In this document: in pieces, positions 10,090-21,507 of the stretch
How positions within the stretch are numbered: position 1 is the stretch's first letter
Layout: each line of letters begins with the position of its first letter
DNA from: an uncultured Pseudomonadota bacterium
GTDB taxonomy: Bacteria > Pseudomonadota > Gammaproteobacteria > Burkholderiales > Thiobacillaceae
Direction: 5' to 3'
Assembly (NCBI GenBank): GCA_903835655.1
Contig: CAILNT010000027.1
Span: forward strand, 1 to 64,000
Length of the DNA: 64,000 nucleotides
The notes under the pieces: generated by a model
What the model saw: only the letters and a program-made list of their open reading frames with translations
Told to the model about the DNA's origin: nothing
Databases searched by the model: none
Position numbers and translations under genes: made by a program

Positions 10090-11370
10090 CTAGCGTTGCA
10101 GCCACGCCCGCGCGCCCGACCCCGCCACCCGCCCGCTGGCGAAGCAGGCGCTGAGCAGGTAACCACCGGTGGGCGCTTCCCAGTCGAGCATCTCGCCGGC
10201 GCAGAACACGCCGGGCAGCCGGCGCAACATCAGGCGCTCGTCCAATCCCTCGAAGCGCACACCGCCGGCCGTGCTGATGGCCTCGATGAGCGGGCGCGGG
10301 GCAATCAAGCGCAGCGGCAGGGCCTTGATCGCGGCGGCGAGTCGCGCTGGATCGGCCTCGACCCCCAGGACCTCGCGCAGCAGCGCGACCTTCACCGCAT
10401 TGAGCCCGGCGCGGCTGTGCAGGTGGCTGGAGAGGGAACGCGCGCCGCGCGGGTGCGCCACTTCGGCGCTGATCCGTTCCAGCGACTTTCCCGGTGCCAG
10501 GTCGAGTTGGAGCAGGGCGCTGCCATCGGTTTCGATACGCTCGCGCAGGGCCGCGGAGAGCGCATAGATCAGGCTGCCTTCGATCCCACTCGCGGTGATG
10601 ACGCATTCTCCCTGGCGGTGGATTTCGCTGCCATCGGGCGCCAGGCAACGGGCGACCACGGTCTTCAGGGGGTGGCCGGCGTGGCGGCTGCTGAAATGCT
10701 CGCTCCAGGCGATATCGAAGCCGCAATTGGCCGGCTTGAGCGGCGAGATTTCGATGCCGCGCCCCAGCAATAGCGGCACCCAGGCGCCGTCGGAGCCCAA
10801 CTTGGCCCAACTGCCGCCACCCAGGGCCAGGATCACGGCATCGGCAAGTATGGTTTTTTCGCCTTCCGGGGTGGCGAACAAGAGGGACTGGCGGGTCTCC
10901 GGCACCGCGGACTCCCCAGCGGTTACAGCGTCGCTCCAGCCCAGCCAGCGGTGGCGCACATGGAAATTCACCCCCGTGCCGCGCAAACGGTGCAGCCAGG
11001 CGCGCAACAGCGGCGCCGCCTTCATCTCGCGCGGGAACACGCGTCCGGAACTGCCGACGAAGGTCTCGACCCCCAGACTCGCCGCCCATGCGCGCAAGTC
11101 CTCGGGGCCGAAGGCGTCGAGCCAGGGTTCGAGGTCGCCGCGGCGCGCGCCGTAGCGGGAGAGAAAAACCTCGCGTGCCTCAGAGTGGGTCAGGTTGAGC
11201 CCGCCCTTGCCCGCCAGGAGGAACTTGCGGCCGACCGAAGGCATGGCATCGAACAGCTCGATCTGCAATTCCCCCAGCATCGAGTAAGGGAGGCGCGACG
11301 ACAGCATTTCCGCCGCCATCAACCCGGCCGGGCCACCACCGATGATGGCGACGGTCTTGGGTACGCTCAC
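10090..11370 (-). CDS. NAD(P)/FAD-dependent oxidoreductase, HI0933/BaiN-like family
   Basis: GTG start; VAIIGGGPAGLMAAEML dinucleotide-binding motif, AGKGGLNLTHSE, C-terminal GVFCAGEMLDWEAPTGGYLLSACFASG. Confidence 0.85.
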   Translation of the reverse strand: MSVPKTVAIIGGGPAGLMAAEMLSSRLPYSMLGELQIELFDAMPSVGRKFLLAGKGGLNLTHSEAREVFLSRYGARRGDLEPWLDAFGPEDLRAWAASLGVETFVGSSGRVFPREMKAAPLLRAWLHRLRGTGVNFHVRHRWLGWSDAVTAGESAVPETRQSLLFATPEGEKTILADAVILALGGGSWAKLGSDGAWVPLLLGRGIEISPLKPANCGFDIAWSEHFSSRHAGHPLKTVVARCLAPDGSEIHRQGECVITASGIEGSLIYALSAALRERIETDGSALLQLDLAPGKSLERISAEVAHPRGARSLSSHLHSRAGLNAVKVALLREVLGVEADPARLAAAIKALPLRLIAPRPLIEAISTAGGVRFEGLDERLMLRRLPGVFCAGEMLDWEAPTGGYLLSACFASGRVAGSGARAWLQR

Positions 11371-13061
11371 AACGCACTCCAGTGCGTCAGGTTGAATTGC
11401 AGCGAGCGCCTGCCATTCCACTCGTTCACTTCCGGCCGGTATACCGCCTGGATGCGCTCCGGCAGCGGCGTGTCATGGAAGAACAGGATGGCGTCGGCGC
11501 CGATTCCATGGCCGGCCAGGCGCAATTTCAGGTGCTTCTCGCCCACCAGACGCTGTGACTGCACCGTGAATTCGCCCTGGAAGGCGGGTGCCGGGAAGCC
11601 CTGGCCCCACACCGCGGCACGCATCGCCTCGGCGTTCTCCAGGGTGCATTCCTGGGGCGTCAGCTCGCCATCGGTCTCGATGCGTCTTTCCAGGTCGGCG
11701 GCGGAGAGGCTTGCGCGCGCCACCGTCTCGAAGGCCGCGGTGAAGCGGTCCAGATCCTCGCGGCGCAGGGTGAGGCCGGCCGCCGCGGCGTGGCCGCCGA
11801 ACTTCAGGATCAGGCCGGGGTGATGGCGATCCACCGCGTCCAGGGCATCGCGCAGGTGCAGTCCGGGAATCGAGCGGCCGGACCCTTTCAGGAGGCCGCT
11901 GCCGCCATCGGCGAAGATGATGGCCGGGCGATGGTGGCGCTCCTTCAGGCGGGAGGCGAGCAGCCCGACCACGCCCTGGTGCCACGCCGGGTCGAACAGG
12001 GTGAGGCTGGCGCCGTCGGCGACTTCGATGCCCGCGAGCAGGGCCAGAGCCTGATCCTGCATGTCGGCTTCGATTTCGCGGCGTTCGCGGTTGAGGCGGT
12101 CGAGTTCCCCCGCCAACGCCTGCGCCCGGTCCGCATCGCGGGCGAGCAGGCATTCGATGCCCACGCTCATGTCGGCCAGGCGCCCGGCGGCGTTCAGGCG
12201 CGGGCCGATGACAAATCCCAGGTCTTCCGCGCAGGCCAACTCCGTCCTGCGCCCCGCCGCGGCGAACAGGGCCTGGATGCCGGGTCGCGCCAGGCCCTTT
12301 TGCATGCGCGTGAGGCCTTGCGTCACCAGCAGGCGGTTGTTGCCGTCCAGGGGCACCACGTCGGCCACCGTGCCCAGCGCCACCAGATCGAGCAGTTCCG
12401 CCAGATTGGGCTCGGGGCGCGCCTTGAAGACGCCGCGCGTTCTCATCTCCGCGCGCAGGGCCATGAGCACGTAGAACATCACGCCCACACCGGCCAGATT
12501 CTTGCTGGGAAATTCGCAACCGGGCTGGTTGGGGTTGACGATCAGCGCGTTCGGCAGGCTGTCGCCCGGCAGGTGGTGGTCGGTGACCAGCACCTCCATG
12601 CCCAGACGCTGCGCTTCCTCGATGCCGGCGTGGGCGGCGATGCCGTTGTCCACGGTGATCAGCACGTCGGGTCGATGTTCCGCCGCCAGCCGGGCGATCT
12701 CGGGAGACAGTCCGTAGCCGTACTCGAAGCGGTTGGGGACGATGTATTCGACCTTGCCGCCCAGGGCGGTGAGGCCCGCGATCGCGACCGCGCAGGCGGT
12801 GGCGCCATCGGCGTCGTAATCGGCCACCACCAGCAGCTTCTCGCCGCGGTGACAGGCATCCGCCAGGCGCGTCGCCGCCGCCATGCATTGCTTCATCGCC
12901 GTGAAGGGAAGTAGTTCGGCGAGCCTGTGCTTCATCTGCTCCGGCGCAGCGACACCGCGCGCGGCGTAGAGGCGCGCGATTAGCGGCGGCAGGCCGGAAC
13001 GGCTCAGGGCCTGGGCGGCTACTTCGGGGTAGGGGCGGGGAGAGAGTTTCAGCATGTTCAA
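11367..13061 (-). CDS. recJ: Single-stranded-DNA-specific exonuclease RecJ
   Basis: DHH motifs VADYDADGATA, VTVDNGIAAHAGIEEA, VTDHHLPGDSLPNALIVNPNQPGC; GPRLNAAGRL; C-terminal GGHAAAAGLTL. Confidence 0.93.
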   Translation of the reverse strand: MNMLKLSPRPYPEVAAQALSRSGLPPLIARLYAARGVAAPEQMKHRLAELLPFTAMKQCMAAATRLADACHRGEKLLVVADYDADGATACAVAIAGLTALGGKVEYIVPNRFEYGYGLSPEIARLAAEHRPDVLITVDNGIAAHAGIEEAQRLGMEVLVTDHHLPGDSLPNALIVNPNQPGCEFPSKNLAGVGVMFYVLMALRAEMRTRGVFKARPEPNLAELLDLVALGTVADVVPLDGNNRLLVTQGLTRMQKGLARPGIQALFAAAGRRTELACAEDLGFVIGPRLNAAGRLADMSVGIECLLARDADRAQALAGELDRLNRERREIEADMQDQALALLAGIEVADGASLTLFDPAWHQGVVGLLASRLKERHHRPAIIFADGGSGLLKGSGRSIPGLHLRDALDAVDRHHPGLILKFGGHAAAAGLTLRREDLDRFTAAFETVARASLSAADLERRIETDGELTPQECTLENAEAMRAAVWGQGFPAPAFQGEFTVQSQRLVGEKHLKLRLAGHGIGADAILFFHDTPLPERIQAVYRPEVNEWNGRRSLQFNLTHWSAL

Positions 13062-13114
13062 ATATTCGGTTGCGCTGTTTTGCGTCCGGGAGTCGGCTGG
13101 CTATTATGCCGGCC

Positions 13115-14596
13115 ATGGCCCATTTTCTCCCCCTCTCCCGCGTCGCCCGTCTGGTGGGCGAATCGCGGTCTGCCATTCAGCGCCGGATCCACGCTGGCGA
13201 ATTGGCGACTTTCGATGGCATGGTGGAGATGGGCGAGCTCCTGCGCGTGTTCCCCGACGTGCGCTGGGAGGATGACGGTGAATTCCGGCGGGTCGAGGAG
13301 ATCAAGGCCAAGGCTTTCGCCCGCCGAGTCTACGAGCGCGCTCTGCCGGCGAAGGAAGTGCTGGCCGAGCGCCTGTTCGAGATGGGGCGCGAATTTGCCG
13401 CGGCCAAGACTTTGCTGTTGCACTACGACGAGGTGCTGCGCTTCCTCGACGACAAACTCGACGATGTCGCGGAGGCGGGGGCTGCCAGGCCGGCCGTGCA
13501 GCAGGCGGTCATCGACCTCAAACTATGGTTGCGACAGGCGCTCGCGGCGCGGCCTTCCGATACGGAACGCGCCCAGGCCTTACTCGCCCAGGAAAATGTG
13601 ATGCGCATCATGTCCGCACAGGTCACGGTTCTACCCGCGGGCCACGAATTCTTCGTGGAAGGCAACGACACCCTGCTCGAAGCCGCCTTACGCGCCGGCA
13701 TCCCGCTCAATTACGGGTGCAGCAACGGCAACTGCGGCGACTGCCGCGCGCGCCTGGTTTCCGGCCAGGTCAAGAAAGTCCATCCGCATGACTTCGTGCT
13801 GAAGGAAAGCGAAAAGGCCGAGGGCGACTTCCTGCTCTGCTCCTACACCGCGGTGAGCGATGTGGTGGTCGAGGCGGGGATCGCCGGCGCCGATGACATT
13901 CCGCACCAGGAGATCGTCACGCGGGTGAAGGCGGTGGAAGTCCTCAACGAGCGTATCGCGGTGCTGCATCTCACCGCGCCGCGCAGCCAGCGTCTGCATT
14001 TTCTCGCCGGGCAACGGGTGACGCTCGCCATCGGCGATTCCGGAGGCGAGCTCAGCGGCGAGTATCCCGTGGCGAGTTGCCCCTGCGAAGATCGCCACAT
14101 CGAACTCCATATCCAGCGCGACAACAGCCCTCTTGCCCGCCATGTATTCGAGGATCTGGCCAAGGAGGACAGGGTGCGCATCGAAGGGCCGCGCGGCCAC
14201 TTCGTGATGAAACTGGATTCGCGTCGACCGGTGATCTTCATCGCCTGGGAGGAAGGTTTCGCGCCGATCAAGAGCTTGGTGCAGCACGCCATGAGCCTGG
14301 AAATCGCGGAGTCCATCCACCTCTACTGGGCGGCCGGGAGTGTCGCGGCCAGCGGCGGCCATTACCAGGACAACCACTGCCGCGCCTGGGCCGACGCCCT
14401 GGACGAATTCAGCTATCGACCGCTGGATGCGGCCGGCGGTGCGGAGGCCGTCGCCGAGTCCATCCTGGCGCTGCATCCCGACCTGCGCCGTGCCGATATT
14501 TACGCCGCCGGCCCCCTCGACTTCCTCCACGTCTTGCAGACCGGCGCCCTGGCGCGCGGTTTGTCGCCGCTGGGCTGGCACGGGGAAGCAAGATAG
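13115..14596 (+). CDS. 2Fe-2S ferredoxin / FNR-type reductase with N-terminal HTH-like segment
   Basis: N-terminal LSRVARLVGESRSAIQRRIHAGEL; CSNGNCGDC...C plant-type ferredoxin motif; FAD/NAD reductase-like C-terminal half. Confidence 0.75.
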   Translation: MAHFLPLSRVARLVGESRSAIQRRIHAGELATFDGMVEMGELLRVFPDVRWEDDGEFRRVEEIKAKAFARRVYERALPAKEVLAERLFEMGREFAAAKTLLLHYDEVLRFLDDKLDDVAEAGAARPAVQQAVIDLKLWLRQALAARPSDTERAQALLAQENVMRIMSAQVTVLPAGHEFFVEGNDTLLEAALRAGIPLNYGCSNGNCGDCRARLVSGQVKKVHPHDFVLKESEKAEGDFLLCSYTAVSDVVVEAGIAGADDIPHQEIVTRVKAVEVLNERIAVLHLTAPRSQRLHFLAGQRVTLAIGDSGGELSGEYPVASCPCEDRHIELHIQRDNSPLARHVFEDLAKEDRVRIEGPRGHFVMKLDSRRPVIFIAWEEGFAPIKSLVQHAMSLEIAESIHLYWAAGSVAASGGHYQDNHCRAWADALDEFSYRPLDAAGGAEAVAESILALHPDLRRADIYAAGPLDFLHVLQTGALARGLSPLGWHGEAR

Positions 14597-14700
14597 GCCA
14601 CGAGCGCTCCGCGGGCCTGGGTTGCGAAGGGGCCGGCGCAGGCCGATATTTCACACGGGTTTGCCATAAAATGAGCGCATCCCCAACGCAGGAGCAAGCA

Positions 14701-15192
14701 ATGAGCAATGACAGCATCGGCCAAGGAAAAGTGGTGTACATCACTTATTCCGTGCTGGGCGAAGCGGGCCAGATCATGGGGCAACAGGATATGCCCACCG
14801 GCTATGTCCATGGCGCGGGCAGTGGTCTGTTCCACGCCGTGGAGCGCGCCCTGGAAGGCCGCCAGACCGGCGATCGGGTGGAAGCCTGTGTGACGCCCGA
14901 GGAAGGTTTCGGGCCCAGCGATCCGAGTCTGATCATCGTCGATGAAGTCGACCACGTTCCCCCGACCATACGCTATGTCGGAGCAGAGGCGGAATTGCAG
15001 AACGATGCCGGTGAGACGCTCACCTTTCGCGTCATCGATCTGGCCGACGGCAAGATTACTCTGGATGGCAACCATCCCCTGGCCGGCCGCACCGCCACCG
15101 TGGTCGCCACGGTCGTCTCCGTGCGCAATGCCACGATGGAGGAGATGCGGACCGGTTTTCCCGCTGAACAGGGGCCGCCGCCCCTGCACTAA
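14701..15192 (+). CDS. slyD: SlyD-like FKBP-type peptidyl-prolyl cis-trans isomerase
   Basis: MSNDSIGQGKVVYITYSVLGEAG...GYVHGAGSGLFHAVERALEGRQTGDRVEACVTPEEGFG; LDGNHPLAGRT. Confidence 0.85.
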   Translation: MSNDSIGQGKVVYITYSVLGEAGQIMGQQDMPTGYVHGAGSGLFHAVERALEGRQTGDRVEACVTPEEGFGPSDPSLIIVDEVDHVPPTIRYVGAEAELQNDAGETLTFRVIDLADGKITLDGNHPLAGRTATVVATVVSVRNATMEEMRTGFPAEQGPPPLH

Positions 15193-15220
15193 GCCGGCCG
15201 CCCATGGTTCAGACACCGCC

Positions 15221-15254
15221 CGTAGGGTTGCGGCGCAACGCACCCAACCCTACG
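15221..15254. repeat. Intergenic palindromic repeat CGTAGGGTTG-N14-CAACCCTACG
   Basis: Perfect 10-bp inverted repeat between convergent slyD and the sigma-54 activator gene; it supplies the latter's stop codon. Confidence 0.7.
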
Positions 15255-16257
15255 CTGCTGAAGCCCGTGCGCGGAACGAGCCCGCCTCGATACGATGTTT
15301 CTTCAGCAGTTTCCCCAGGGCGCGGCGCTCCTTGCCGGCCAGCCGCGCGGCTTGCGAGACATTGCCGGCGGACTCCCGCATCAGGCGCTGCAGGTGGCTG
15401 CGCTCGAACGCCTGCAACAGGCTTTGTTTTGCCGCGTTGAAATCCAGCGTGTCGCGACAGCCGTAACGGCGATCGGCCAGGCTACGACGCTCATTCGATG
15501 GGACGGGCGCGGTGATGCGCAGCAGGGTGCCGTCCGCCAGGAGGAATTCGCGCTGGATGCGGTTTTGCAACTCCCTGACGTTGCCCGGCCAGGCGTGGCT
15601 GGCGAGCCAGTGCAGCGTGTCCTGGTGTAGTTCCTTGGACGGCAGCCGGTAGCGCTGGGCGGCCAGGGCGATGAAATGCCGCGCCAGTAACTCGGCGTCG
15701 CCGCCGCGCGCGCGTAGTGGCGGCACCGGTAGCTCCATGACATTCAGGCGGAAATGCAGGTCCGCGCGAAAGCCTCCGCCCTCGACCAGGCCCTCCAGCT
15801 GGACATTGCTGGCAGCGAGGATGCGGACCTGCGCGGTCTGCGCGCGGCTGCAACCCAGGGGGCGATATTGACCGTCCTGGAGAAAACGCAGCAGGCTCAC
15901 CTGGGCCTTGGGTGTAAGCGAATCGACTTCGTCCAGAAACAGGGTGCCGCCCTGGGCCTGGGCGATCAGACCGATCTGGCCCTCTCGGGCGTCGGTGTAG
16001 GCGCCGCGCGCGTGGCCGAAGAGCTCGTTTTCGATCAGGTGGTCGGGTAGGGCGCCGCAGTTGACCGCAACGAAGGGCTGTCCCCGGCGGGCGCTGTGGC
16101 TGTGGATGGCGAGGGCTGCCGCTTCCTTGCCACTGCCGGTTTCGCCGGTGATGAGCACGCTGGCGTCAAAATTTGCGATCTTGCGCAGCAAGGTGAGCAT
16201 ATCCCGGAAAGCCGGGGAATTTCCGATCAGTTCTTGCGGCTGGGATTGTGGCGTCAT
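15250..16257 (-). CDS. Sigma-54 activator-type AAA+ Fis-family regulator without a sensory/receiver domain
   Basis: GETGSGKE Walker [27 protein letters not shown] Walker B, Fis-type C-terminal HTH ([23 protein letters not shown]). Confidence 0.85.
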   Translation of the reverse strand: MTPQSQPQELIGNSPAFRDMLTLLRKIANFDASVLITGETGSGKEAAALAIHSHSARRGQPFVAVNCGALPDHLIENELFGHARGAYTDAREGQIGLIAQAQGGTLFLDEVDSLTPKAQVSLLRFLQDGQYRPLGCSRAQTAQVRILAASNVQLEGLVEGGGFRADLHFRLNVMELPVPPLRARGGDAELLARHFIALAAQRYRLPSKELHQDTLHWLASHAWPGNVRELQNRIQREFLLADGTLLRITAPVPSNERRSLADRRYGCRDTLDFNAAKQSLLQAFERSHLQRLMRESAGNVSQAARLAGKERRALGKLLKKHRIEAGSFRARASAA

Positions 16258-16270
16258 CGAGGTTTGCTGT

Positions 16271-16284
16271 AGGTGTTAACACCT
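16271..16284. promoter_or_regulatory. Perfect 14-bp palindrome AGGTGTTAACACCT (candidate operator)
   Basis: Lies between divergently transcribed regulator and transport operon; CACCT half-sites recur at 16294 and 16390. Confidence 0.45.
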
Positions 16285-16396
16285 GAATTGTTTCACCTAA
16301 CTTAGGGAAGCGAAACCACGGATGCCTTCGAGCACGTTCATCTACGTACTGAGGAATCAAGGATAATCGCCGCACCCTGTTTTTCGCTTCACCTAG

Positions 16397-17593
16397 ATGA
16401 CGCCCAAGCGCTTTACTTACTGGCATGGCATGCTGCTCCTGGTCGCCCTGGCCATTCCCGCGCGTGCGCTGCTCCTGGGGCGGTCGGTGGAGACGCTGCA
16501 ACCCAGGCGGGATGCCGTGCTGGAGACCGTGATCTCCAGCGGGCGCATCATCACGCCGACACGCGTCGCACTAGGCTCCGAACTGGTCGGGCACGTGGTC
16601 GAGGTACGGGTGGAGGAGGGGGATCGGGTGCAGGCCGGACAGGTGCTGGCGCGCCTGCGCGACGACGAGTTACGCGCGGCTCTCGATCAGGGGCGGCGCG
16701 GCGTCGAGGAAGGCCAGGCAATGCTCGCCCAATTGCGCGAAGTGGCGCGACCGGTGGCGGAGCAGGGGCTGCTACAGGCGCAGGCGAACCAAGTGCTGGC
16801 CCGTGCGCAATACGAGCGAGTGAAAAAGCTGGCGGACGCGGGGTTCTACAACCAGTCCAGCCTGGACGATGCACTGCGCGCGCTCGACGCCGCAGTGGCG
16901 GCGAGCGCGGCGGCGCAGGCGCAGGCGCGTGGCAATCGTCCCGAGGGTGCGGAAAGCCGCCTGGCCGAGACACGCCTGGCCCAGGCCCGCGCCACGCAGG
17001 CCGTGGCCCAGGCCAGACAGGCCAATACCGTGATCCGCGCGCCGGCCGCCGGCGTGGTGGTGAAGAAACGGGTGGAGAAGGGCGATGTCGTGACCCAGGG
17101 CAAAGTGCTGTTCGATCTGGCGACCGATGGGGAAACCCAGGTCGATCTGCAAGTCGACGAGAAGAACCTCGGCCGCCTGCGAGTCGGCCAGAGGGCCAGC
17201 GTCCTGGCCGACGCCTATCCGACGCAGCCCTTTGCCGCGGAGATCTTCTTCATCGCCCCTGGCATCGATCCGGAGAAGGGCTCGGTGGAAGTGAAACTGC
17301 GCGCCAAGGCACCGCCGGCCTTCGTCAAGCCGGACATGACGGTCTCCGTGGAAATCAAGGTGGGCGCGAAGCAGGACGCGCTTTCCCTGCCCGCCGCGGC
17401 GGTGCACGACGCCAGCACGGCGCATCCCTGGGTCCTGCTCATCGACGCCGGTCGTGCCGTACGCCGTCCCCTCACCCTCGGGTTGCGCGGCGCCGGGGTG
17501 GTGGAAGTGGTGGCCGGACTGCGCGGGGACGAGGCCGTCATCCCGCTGGATGCGCCGGTTTCTGAGGGCGACCGGGTGCGCGGGGCGCGATAG
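16397..17593 (+). CDS. HlyD/MacA-family periplasmic adaptor (membrane fusion protein)
   Basis: N-terminal TM, VEVRVEEGDRVQAGQVLARL lipoyl half, coiled coil, APAAGVVVKKRVEKGDVV. Confidence 0.85.
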   Translation: MTPKRFTYWHGMLLLVALAIPARALLLGRSVETLQPRRDAVLETVISSGRIITPTRVALGSELVGHVVEVRVEEGDRVQAGQVLARLRDDELRAALDQGRRGVEEGQAMLAQLREVARPVAEQGLLQAQANQVLARAQYERVKKLADAGFYNQSSLDDALRALDAAVAASAAAQAQARGNRPEGAESRLAETRLAQARATQAVAQARQANTVIRAPAAGVVVKKRVEKGDVVTQGKVLFDLATDGETQVDLQVDEKNLGRLRVGQRASVLADAYPTQPFAAEIFFIAPGIDPEKGSVEVKLRAKAPPAFVKPDMTVSVEIKVGAKQDALSLPAAAVHDASTAHPWVLLIDAGRAVRRPLTLGLRGAGVVEVVAGLRGDEAVIPLDAPVSEGDRVRGAR

Positions 17594-17602
17594 GCCGGCA
17601 CG

Positions 17603-18815
<1,213 letters not shown>

Positions 18816-18823
<8 letters not shown>

Positions 18824-19523
18824 GGAAGACGACATCCTGCGTCTCGAGGCTGTGCGCAAGGCCTACAACGTCGCCACACCGATCGAGACTGAGGTATTGC
18901 ATGGCATCGACATGGCGCTACATCGCGGCGAGTTCGCGGCCCTGATCGGCCCTTCCGGATCGGGCAAGAGCACCCTGCTGCACCTCATCGGCTTGCTGGA
19001 GCGGCCCACGGCGGGCCGCATCCTGATCGCCGGCCGGGAAATCGATGCGCTCGACGAGGCCGGGATGACCGAGTTGCGCGGCCGCACCCTGGGATTCGTG
19101 TTCCAGTTCCATCATTTGCTGCCGGAGTTCACCGCTCTGGAAAACGTGATGATGCCGACCCTGATCGATCAGGGCCGGGCCACCCGCGCCATGCGGGAGC
19201 GCGCCCGCTGGCTGCTGGGCAAGGTCGGCCTGGCGGATGCGCTCGACAAGAAGCCCTCCGCGTTGTCAGGCGGCATGCAGCAGCGCGTGGCGATCGCCCG
19301 TTCCCTGGCGATGAATCCGCCTCTGGTGCTGGCCGACGAGCCGACGGGCAACCTGGACAGCCATACCGCCGACGACATTTTCGCACTGTTGCGCGAGTTC
19401 AATCGGGAAGAAGGCTCCGCCTTCCTTATCGTGACGCATGACGCCCGCCTGGCCGCTGGCTGCGACCGCCGCATCGAGTTGATGGATGGCCGGATACTGG
19501 CCAGTCCGAGTGCTCAGGCATGA
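18816..19523 (+). CDS. ABC transporter ATP-binding protein (LolD/MacB-like)
   Basis: [41 protein letters not shown]. Confidence 0.92.
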
Positions 19524-20335
19524 ACCTCACCGCGGCTTCCGGCGTCAGCGGGTCCACGGTGAACGAGGTGGCCGCGCCGAGTGCCGAAGAACTCGAGGCC
19601 GCGGTGACCACCGCCTTCTTTTCCACTTGGCGATCGCGCCTGAGGCAGCCCATCGTCATCGGCCTGCTCTTGTCTTGCTGTCTGCATCTGTTTTTGTTGG
19701 CCGTAGTGCGACCGGTTCCTCGTGGCGATCGTGGCGACCTGGTGATCCACGCGCGCCTGGCCATGCCGACCCCGCCCGTGGCGAAACCCCGGACACAGCC
19801 GCCGATGGAAACCGCGCGCCTTCCCGCGCCCCCTACCGCGGTGGTCGCGGCAGCGTCCCCGCCCTTGCCGGATGGCAAGGCACCCGCACCGCGAGTAGTC
19901 CTGCCCGCGCCAGCTCCCGTCCAGGCGACGCCCAGCCAGCCGGAAGCCCGGCCAGTTGCCATTGCCGCCAACACCGCCACCGTTGCTGCTACGGAGGCGA
20001 CGCGCTCGAGTTCACCGCTCGACGTCGCCATCGACGCCAACTGGTATCTCGCCCGCCAGGTGGACGTGTCGGCCAAAGCCGTGGGCAAAATCCTGCCCGA
20101 GTACCCGGAGGTGGCGCGGCAGCGTAACCAGGAGGGCACGCTCAAGCTGATGCTCAGGATCGACGACCTGGGCCGAGTGCGCGAAGTCAGCGTGGTCGAG
20201 TCGGACTTGCCCGGGGTATTCGACCAGGCGGCTCTGGATGCCTTCCGCCAGGCCCATTTCCAGCCGGCCATGAAGGATGGTCACCCGGTGCGCTATCAGG
20301 CTTATATCCGGGTGACGTTCAAGTTGCACGACTGA
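19520..20335 (+). CDS. TonB-family C-terminal domain protein (orphan energy transducer-like)
   Basis: Single TM, Pro/Ala-rich linker, TonB-like C-terminus [30 protein letters not shown]...[23 protein letters not shown]. Confidence 0.8.
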   Translation: MNLTAASGVSGSTVNEVAAPSAEELEAAVTTAFFSTWRSRLRQPIVIGLLLSCCLHLFLLAVVRPVPRGDRGDLVIHARLAMPTPPVAKPRTQPPMETARLPAPPTAVVAAASPPLPDGKAPAPRVVLPAPAPVQATPSQPEARPVAIAANTATVAATEATRSSSPLDVAIDANWYLARQVDVSAKAVGKILPEYPEVARQRNQEGTLKLMLRIDDLGRVREVSVVESDLPGVFDQAALDAFRQAHFQPAMKDGHPVRYQAYIRVTFKLHD

Positions 20336-20368
20336 ACCGCGCTGGCGCCGGCGTCCGGTGCGGATCGC

Positions 20369-21451
20369 CTACTTCGCGTAATAGAGGAAGTTCTCGTAGG
20401 AGGATTCGGCCACGCGGAACCACTGAATCTGGCTTTCGCGGAATTTCTTCCACTCGGCGTAGATGCGTGCGAAGTCGGGATTCTTCGCGGCTTCCTCGTC
20501 GTACAGATGGAAGGCGGCGTCGCGCGCCGCGGTCATGATGTCCTTGGGGAAGGGGTGCAGCTTCACGCCCTGCTTCACCAGCCGCATCATCGCCGGCGGG
20601 TTCTTGTAGTCATACTCGGCCAGCATGTTGACGTTGGCTTCGGCACAGACGGTTTCAAAAGCCTGCTTGTAGGTCGCGGGCAGCGCGTTCCATTTGGCGC
20701 TGTTGACGTAGAAGGACAGTTGCGGGCCGCCTTCCCACCAGCCGGGGTAGTAATAGTTCTTTGCGATCTTGTGGAAGCCCAGCTTCTCGTCGTCGTAGGG
20801 CCCCACCCACTCCGCCGCATCGATGGCGCCGCGCTCCAGTGAAGGGTAGATGTCGCCGCCGGCCAGGGTCTGGGGCACCGCGCCCAGCTTCGCCATGATC
20901 TGGCCGCCTATACCCGGGATGCGCATCTTCAGGCCCTTGAGATCGGCCAGAGACTTGATTTCCTTACGGAACCAGCCACCCATCTGCACCCCGGTGTTGC
21001 CGCCGGGAAATTGCACGATGTTGTGTTTCTTGAACAAGTCGCGCATCAACTGCAGCCCGCCGCCGAAGTACATCCAGGCGTTCTGCTGGCGCGCGGTCAG
21101 GCCGAAGGGCATGGCGCAATCGAAGGCAAAGGCCATGTTCTTGCCGACATAGTAGTAGCTGGCGCTGTGGCCGCATTCCACCGTGCCTTGCTGCACCGCA
21201 TCGAGTACCTGTAGGCCCGGCACCAGTTCTCCTCCGGCATACACGCGCACCTGGAATTTTCCGCCGGTGATCTGGTTCAAGCGCGCGGAGAGCAGATCGG
21301 CGGCGCCGTAGATGGTGTCCAGGCTCTTGGGGAAACTGGAGGCCAAACGCCATTGAATCGCGGGGCCGTCGGCAAAAGCCTTCGGAACCAGCGCGCTGGC
21401 GGCCAGGCCGAGTCCTGCGCCGGCACCAGTTAGAAATGCACGTCTTTGCAT
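20369..21451 (-). CDS. TRAP transporter substrate-binding protein (DctP family)
   Basis: Tat-like signal MQRRAFLTGAGAGLGLAASALVPKAFA, then IQWRLASSFPKSLDTIYGAADLLSARLNQITGGKFQVRVYAGGEL. Confidence 0.87.
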   Translation of the reverse strand: MQRRAFLTGAGAGLGLAASALVPKAFADGPAIQWRLASSFPKSLDTIYGAADLLSARLNQITGGKFQVRVYAGGELVPGLQVLDAVQQGTVECGHSASYYYVGKNMAFAFDCAMPFGLTARQQNAWMYFGGGLQLMRDLFKKHNIVQFPGGNTGVQMGGWFRKEIKSLADLKGLKMRIPGIGGQIMAKLGAVPQTLAGGDIYPSLERGAIDAAEWVGPYDDEKLGFHKIAKNYYYPGWWEGGPQLSFYVNSAKWNALPATYKQAFETVCAEANVNMLAEYDYKNPPAMMRLVKQGVKLHPFPKDIMTAARDAAFHLYDEEAAKNPDFARIYAEWKKFRESQIQWFRVAESSYENFLYYAK

Positions 21452-21507
21452 GGGGAATCCTTGGTGTGGGTGGTGAAAGCACGCTCGGGGAAAGCATCCG
21501 AGTCCTC

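Noticed and set aside
174-16364. 17-mer ACTGAGGAATCAAGGAT occurring near 175 and near 16348
   Set aside because: One shared 17-mer in 64 kb on two strands is not far from chance expectation; no other shared context.
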